Positions 6,139 through 8,463 of a DNA stretch of 8,463 nucleotides are shown piece after piece. Below the pieces are notes generated by a model. The model saw only the letters and a program-made list of their open reading frames with translations. It did not search any database and had not been told where the DNA came from. The position numbers and the translations under genes are program-made. The stretch spans positions 1 to 8,463 of the forward strand of contig JACPFH010000336.1 in the NCBI GenBank assembly GCA_016183075.1. Reading direction: 5' to 3'. Source of the stretch: Deltaproteobacteria bacterium (GTDB lineage: Bacteria > Desulfobacterota > Binatia > UBA9968). Every line of letters begins with the position of its first letter. The stretch's first letter is position 1.

Positions 6139-7077
6139 ATGGAGGTCGTGCGAATAGGCACGCGCGGCAGTAAACTCGCTCTCTCTCAGGCGAGTTGGGT
6201 GCAGGAGCGACTCGAAGAAAAATATCCCGGCCTCGATGTCCAAACCGTCATTATCAAGACGAGCGGGGATCGGTTTTTAAATGCGCCGATTCAAGCGATC
6301 GGTGGAAAGGGGATTTTCGTCAAGGAGATCGAAGAAGCGTTGCTCCGAAGAAAAATCGATCTCGCGGTTCACTCGATGAAGGACCTGCCCACGGAACTTC
6401 CTTCGGGCCTGGCGATCGCGGCTATTCCGGAGCGGGAGGATTCCCGTGATGCTCTGGTGAGCCGGGAAGGGCGGACCCTGAACGATCTTCCGGAGGGCTC
6501 CAAAGTCGGCACCGGAAGTCTTCGTCGGCGAGCGCAGTTGCTTAGTTACAGGCCTGATCTTTCGGTTGTGCCGATTCGCGGCAATATCGACACGCGGCTG
6601 AAAAAACTCGACCGGGGGGAGATCGATGCCTTGGTCATGGCCGTCGCCGGTCTTCGACGGTTGGGGTGGACGGATCGAATCACGGAATATCTCGCGCCGG
6701 AAGTTTGCCTGAGCGCGGTGGCACAGGGAGCGCTGGGGATCGAAACCAGGAAGAATGATCCGGCCCAGGAGATGGTCTCTTTTCTCGATCACCCGGCCAC
6801 CGCAACGGAGGTTGTGGCGGAGCGGGCTTTTCTGCGGCGCTTGGGAGGGGGTTGTCAGATACCCGTAGGAGCGCGGGCATGGCTCATCGGGAAGAAACTG
6901 AAAATGATGGGAGTGGTTGGGGATACGGAGGGGCAACGGGTATTCCGGGAAGAGATCGCAGGATCGGCGGGTGAGGCTGAGAAGCTTGGGCAACAACTCG
7001 CCGACAAGCTCCTTCGCAGTGGGGCCGGGAATATTCTGCTATCGAAGGAGGGATTTCGCGCTGATGGCTCTGCATGA
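6139..7077 (+). CDS. hemC: Hydroxymethylbilane synthase (porphobilinogen deaminase)
   Basis: HemC joins four porphobilinogens head to tail into hydroxymethylbilane using a dipyrromethane cofactor on a cysteine. The 312-residue product carries VRIGTRGSKLALSQA (4-18), GGKGIFVKEIE (55-65), HSMKDLPTELP with the catalytic aspartate Asp82 (78-88), GTGSLRRRAQL (124-134), IRGNIDTRLKKL (146-157) and the cofactor-attachment motif RRLGGGCQIPVGA with Cys239. I chose ATG 6139 because the family N-terminus (EVVRIGTRGS) begins there and purine-rich sequence GAGGGGAAAGG (6121-6131) lies upstream. The in-frame ATG at 6109 adds ten unconserved residues and lies inside the repeat hairpin. The gene overlaps hemD by 14 nt. 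Confidence 0.96.
   Translation: MEVVRIGTRGSKLALSQASWVQERLEEKYPGLDVQTVIIKTSGDRFLNAPIQAIGGKGIFVKEIEEALLRRKIDLAVHSMKDLPTELPSGLAIAAIPEREDSRDALVSREGRTLNDLPEGSKVGTGSLRRRAQLLSYRPDLSVVPIRGNIDTRLKKLDRGEIDALVMAVAGLRRLGWTDRITEYLAPEVCLSAVAQGALGIETRKNDPAQEMVSFLDHPATATEVVAERAFLRRLGGGCQIPVGARAWLIGKKLKMMGVVGDTEGQRVFREEIAGSAGEAEKLGQQLADKLLRSGAGNILLSKEGFRADGSA
7045..7052 (+). promoter_or_regulatory. Ribosome binding site (AAGGAGGG) for hemD inside hemC
   Basis: A near-perfect Shine-Dalgarno sequence lies 11 nt before ATG 7064. It supports that hemD start over ATG 7094, which has no purine-rich site at the right distance. Confidence 0.55.
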
Positions 7078-7900
7078 GACGGGCTCAGGCCCGATGCAAG
7101 GGAAAGAGCCGCTCCGGGGCCGACGGATCGTAGTCACCCGAGCGCGCGCTCAGGGTGAAGACTTCGCACGGGAGATCGAAAAGCTCGGCGGAGAGGTCGT
7201 GGAATTTCCCGCAATAGAGATTGTCCCTGCGCAAAGCTACGAGCGATTGGACGCCGCCATCCAAAGACTCAACGCCTATCACTGGGTCATCTTTACGAGC
7301 GTAAACGGAGTGGAGCACTTTTGGGCGCGTCTTCGAAAGCTTGGAGTGGATGGACAAGAATTTTCCCGCCTGAAGATCGCCGCAATTGGTCCGAAAACGG
7401 CAGAGGCTCTTGCCGCATGTGGCGTGAAGGCGGATCTGGTGCCGCGGGAATACCGCGCCGAGGCAATTCTTCGGGAGCTCGGGCCCCAGGACGTCGAGGG
7501 AAGAAGGGTCTTATTGCCCCGGGCCGCTAAGGCTCGCGATATCCTGCCTGAAACCTTGCGGGAGTGGGGAGCCGAAGTCGACGAGATTGAGGCCTACCGA
7601 ACCGTCGCGGCGAATAGCGATTCTGCCCGGCTCCGTCAGGAACTGCGCGCGAACAAGATCGACATGGTCACATTTACCAGCTCGAGCACGGTGAGCTACT
7701 TTGCAGCTCTCTTCCCGCAGGACGCCGTGGCCGAGTTGCTTGCCCGAACCGCTGTCGCCTGCATCGGTCCAATTACGGAGAAAACGGCAAGGGAGGTCGG
7801 CATCCGCGTGGACGTCGTTGCTGAGCAGTATACGGTACCGGGACTGACCCGAGCGATCGTGGAGTATTTCAAGAGGCAACAGGCAAAAGGCAATAGCTAA
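7064..7900 (+). CDS. hemD: Uroporphyrinogen-III synthase
   Basis: HemD cyclises hydroxymethylbilane with inversion of ring D to uroporphyrinogen III, the branch-point compound for haem and, through cobA in this window, siroheme. The 278-residue protein has the divergent two-lobed HemD fold. Lobe-marking segments are GRRIVVTRARAQGEDFA (19-35), WVIFTSVNGVEHF (74-86), IAAIGPKTAEAL (105-116), the return segment GRRVLLPRA (146-154), then MVTFTSSSTVSYF (201-213), VACIGPITEKTA (231-242) and the family ending EQYTVPGLTRAIVEYF (254-269). Start ATG 7064 is backed by AAGGAGGG and overlaps hemC; ATG 7094 (MQGKEPLRG) would still leave the fold intact. The final KRQQAKGNS is encoded largely by heptad repeat DNA and lies beyond the conserved fold, so the repeat appears to supply the stop and tail. 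Confidence 0.95.
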   Translation: MALHETGSGPMQGKEPLRGRRIVVTRARAQGEDFAREIEKLGGEVVEFPAIEIVPAQSYERLDAAIQRLNAYHWVIFTSVNGVEHFWARLRKLGVDGQEFSRLKIAAIGPKTAEALAACGVKADLVPREYRAEAILRELGPQDVEGRRVLLPRAAKARDILPETLREWGAEVDEIEAYRTVAANSDSARLRQELRANKIDMVTFTSSSTVSYFAALFPQDAVAELLARTAVACIGPITEKTAREVGIRVDVVAEQYTVPGLTRAIVEYFKRQQAKGNS

Positions 7901-7934
7901 AAAGGGAGGGTACGATTACTGTTGCCTACCGCCT
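7874..7934 (+). repeat. Heptanucleotide repeat array with inverted copies (hemD end to hemB spacer)
   Basis: Three copies of AGGCAAN start at 7874, 7881 and 7888 (N = C, A, T). Inverted heptads GTTGCCT (7921-7927) and ACCGCCT (7928-7934) follow. AGGCAACAG (7874-7882) is a perfect 9-bp inverted match to CTGTTGCCT (7919-7927) across a 36-nt loop that contains the hemD stop. Written as GGCAANA, the unit is one base from the GTCAATA unit of the hemA-hemC array, so both look like one repeat family. The array ends 8 nt before the hemB ribosome site. Confidence 0.75.
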
Positions 7935-7942
7935 AGTTCTTT

Positions 7943-7947
7943 GGAGG
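7943..7947 (+). promoter_or_regulatory. Ribosome binding site (GGAGG) for hemB
   Basis: GGAGG stands 5 nt before ATG 7953 and fixes the hemB start. Confidence 0.6.
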
Positions 7948-7952
7948 TCGTT

Positions 7953-8463
7953 ATGGACTTTCCAGTCTATCGCCCGAGGAGGCTGCGCCGCAACGAGCAG
8001 CTCAGGGACATGGTGCGGGAGACTGCACTTAGCCCCCGGGACTTCATCTATCCGCTTTTTGTCGCTCCGGGCAAGGATACCTACCGGCCGGTTATTTCCA
8101 TGCCGGGCGTCGCGCAGCTCTCCGTGGGCCGCGCCGTCAAGGAGTGTCAGGAAGCGAGCTCCCTGGGGATTCCCGCCGTGATTGTTTTCGGCATCCCCGA
8201 GCGAAAAGACTCTTTGGGCTCCGAGGCTTATTCGGACAGCGGAGTCGTCCAGCAGGCGATCCGCGCCATTAAAGAGAGAGTCCCTGAGATTTTGGTGATC
8301 ACGGACGTTTGCCTTTGCGAATACACCGATCACGGTCACTGCGGGGTGGTTAAAAACGGCGACGTGGACAACGACAGCACACTCGATCTCTTGGTGGAAG
8401 AGGCTCTTTCGCATGCCCGCGCCGGCGCCGACGTCGTCGCACCTTCGGACATGATGGATGGAA
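7953..8463 (+). CDS. hemB: Delta-aminolevulinic acid dehydratase (porphobilinogen synthase), N-terminal 170 residues, cut by window end
   Basis: HemB condenses two 5-aminolevulinates into porphobilinogen, the substrate of HemC. The frame is open from ATG 7953 to the last base; about half of a roughly 325-residue family protein is present. Seen: YRPRRLRRNEQLRDMVRET (6-24), DFIYPLFVAPG (30-40), ISMPGVAQLSV (48-58), VIVFGIPERKDSLGSEAY (76-93), TDVCLCEYTDHGHCG (117-131) and GADVVAPSDMMDG (158-170). The C-X-C-X7-C pattern (Cys120, Cys122, Cys130) is the catalytic zinc site of the zinc-dependent class; magnesium-type enzymes replace these cysteines with Asp and others. The active-site lysines lie beyond the window. 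Its place after hemD makes it the last visible gene of the haem operon. Confidence 0.96.
   Translation, partial: MDFPVYRPRRLRRNEQLRDMVRETALSPRDFIYPLFVAPGKDTYRPVISMPGVAQLSVGRAVKECQEASSLGIPAVIVFGIPERKDSLGSEAYSDSGVVQQAIRAIKERVPEILVITDVCLCEYTDHGHCGVVKNGDVDNDSTLDLLVEEALSHARAGADVVAPSDMMDG

Noticed and set aside
6277..6996. Long open frame on the minus strand opposite hemC
   Set aside because: It is the antisense shadow of a strongly conserved hemC, and its composition and translation resemble no protein family.
7926..8414. Open frame on the minus strand opposite hemB
   Set aside because: The plus strand encodes unmistakable HemB motifs, including the zinc-site cysteines. The minus frame is a shadow.

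Overview
The window is a biosynthetic stretch of about 8.5 kb from a moderately GC-rich bacterium (roughly 55-60% by eye). All confident genes are on the + strand. The gene content and order (sulfite-reductase-type enzyme, APS reductase, siroheme genes, then ccsA/hemX-hemA-hemC-hemD-hemB) suggest a deltaproteobacterium-like or deep-branching soil or subsurface lineage, for example the Binatota, Rokubacteria or NC10 neighbourhood. That placement is inference from gene order only. The window has no rRNA or tRNA gene, CRISPR array, transposase or phage gene that I can recognise.

Region 1 (1-3668) is assimilatory sulfur reduction plus siroheme synthesis. It begins inside a siroheme/[4Fe-4S] nitrite/sulfite reductase with an unusual C-terminal helical, HEPN-like extension. 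Next come a small conserved-looking protein I do not recognise, an APS-reductase-type cysH whose reading frame is broken by an apparent small internal deletion, a Met8/CysG-N-type precorrin-2 dehydrogenase, and a CobA-type uroporphyrinogen-III methyltransferase. Genes are separated by 15 nt or less or overlap, so this looks like one operon. The last two genes supply siroheme to the first enzyme.

Region 2 (3669-3947) is a non-coding gap crowded with small perfect inverted repeats. It ends in a near-consensus sigma-70 promoter (TTGAGC, 16 nt, TATAAT). The predicted transcription start lies only a few bases before the next ATG, so the downstream mRNA may be leaderless or nearly so.

Region 3 (3948-8463) is a haem-precursor operon: a CcsA/HemX-like eight-helix membrane protein, then hemA (glutamyl-tRNA reductase), hemC (hydroxymethylbilane synthase), hemD (uroporphyrinogen-III synthase) and hemB (ALA dehydratase, cut off by the window end). 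Together they make uroporphyrinogen III from Glu-tRNA, and that product feeds cobA in region 1. The order resembles the Bacillus hemAXCDB cluster with the membrane gene moved in front of hemA.

The most unusual DNA is in two spacers of the hem operon, hemA-hemC and the hemD end to hemB. Each holds heptanucleotide tandem repeats followed by inverted copies: (GTCAATN)x4 in the first and (GGCAANA)x3 in the second. The two units are variants of one another. Each array can fold into a hairpin immediately upstream of the next gene, and the second array encodes the last residues of HemD. No wholly new multi-gene system is evident. The heptad palindromes, the broken cysH, the reductase extension and the unknown 201-residue protein are what deserve a second look.
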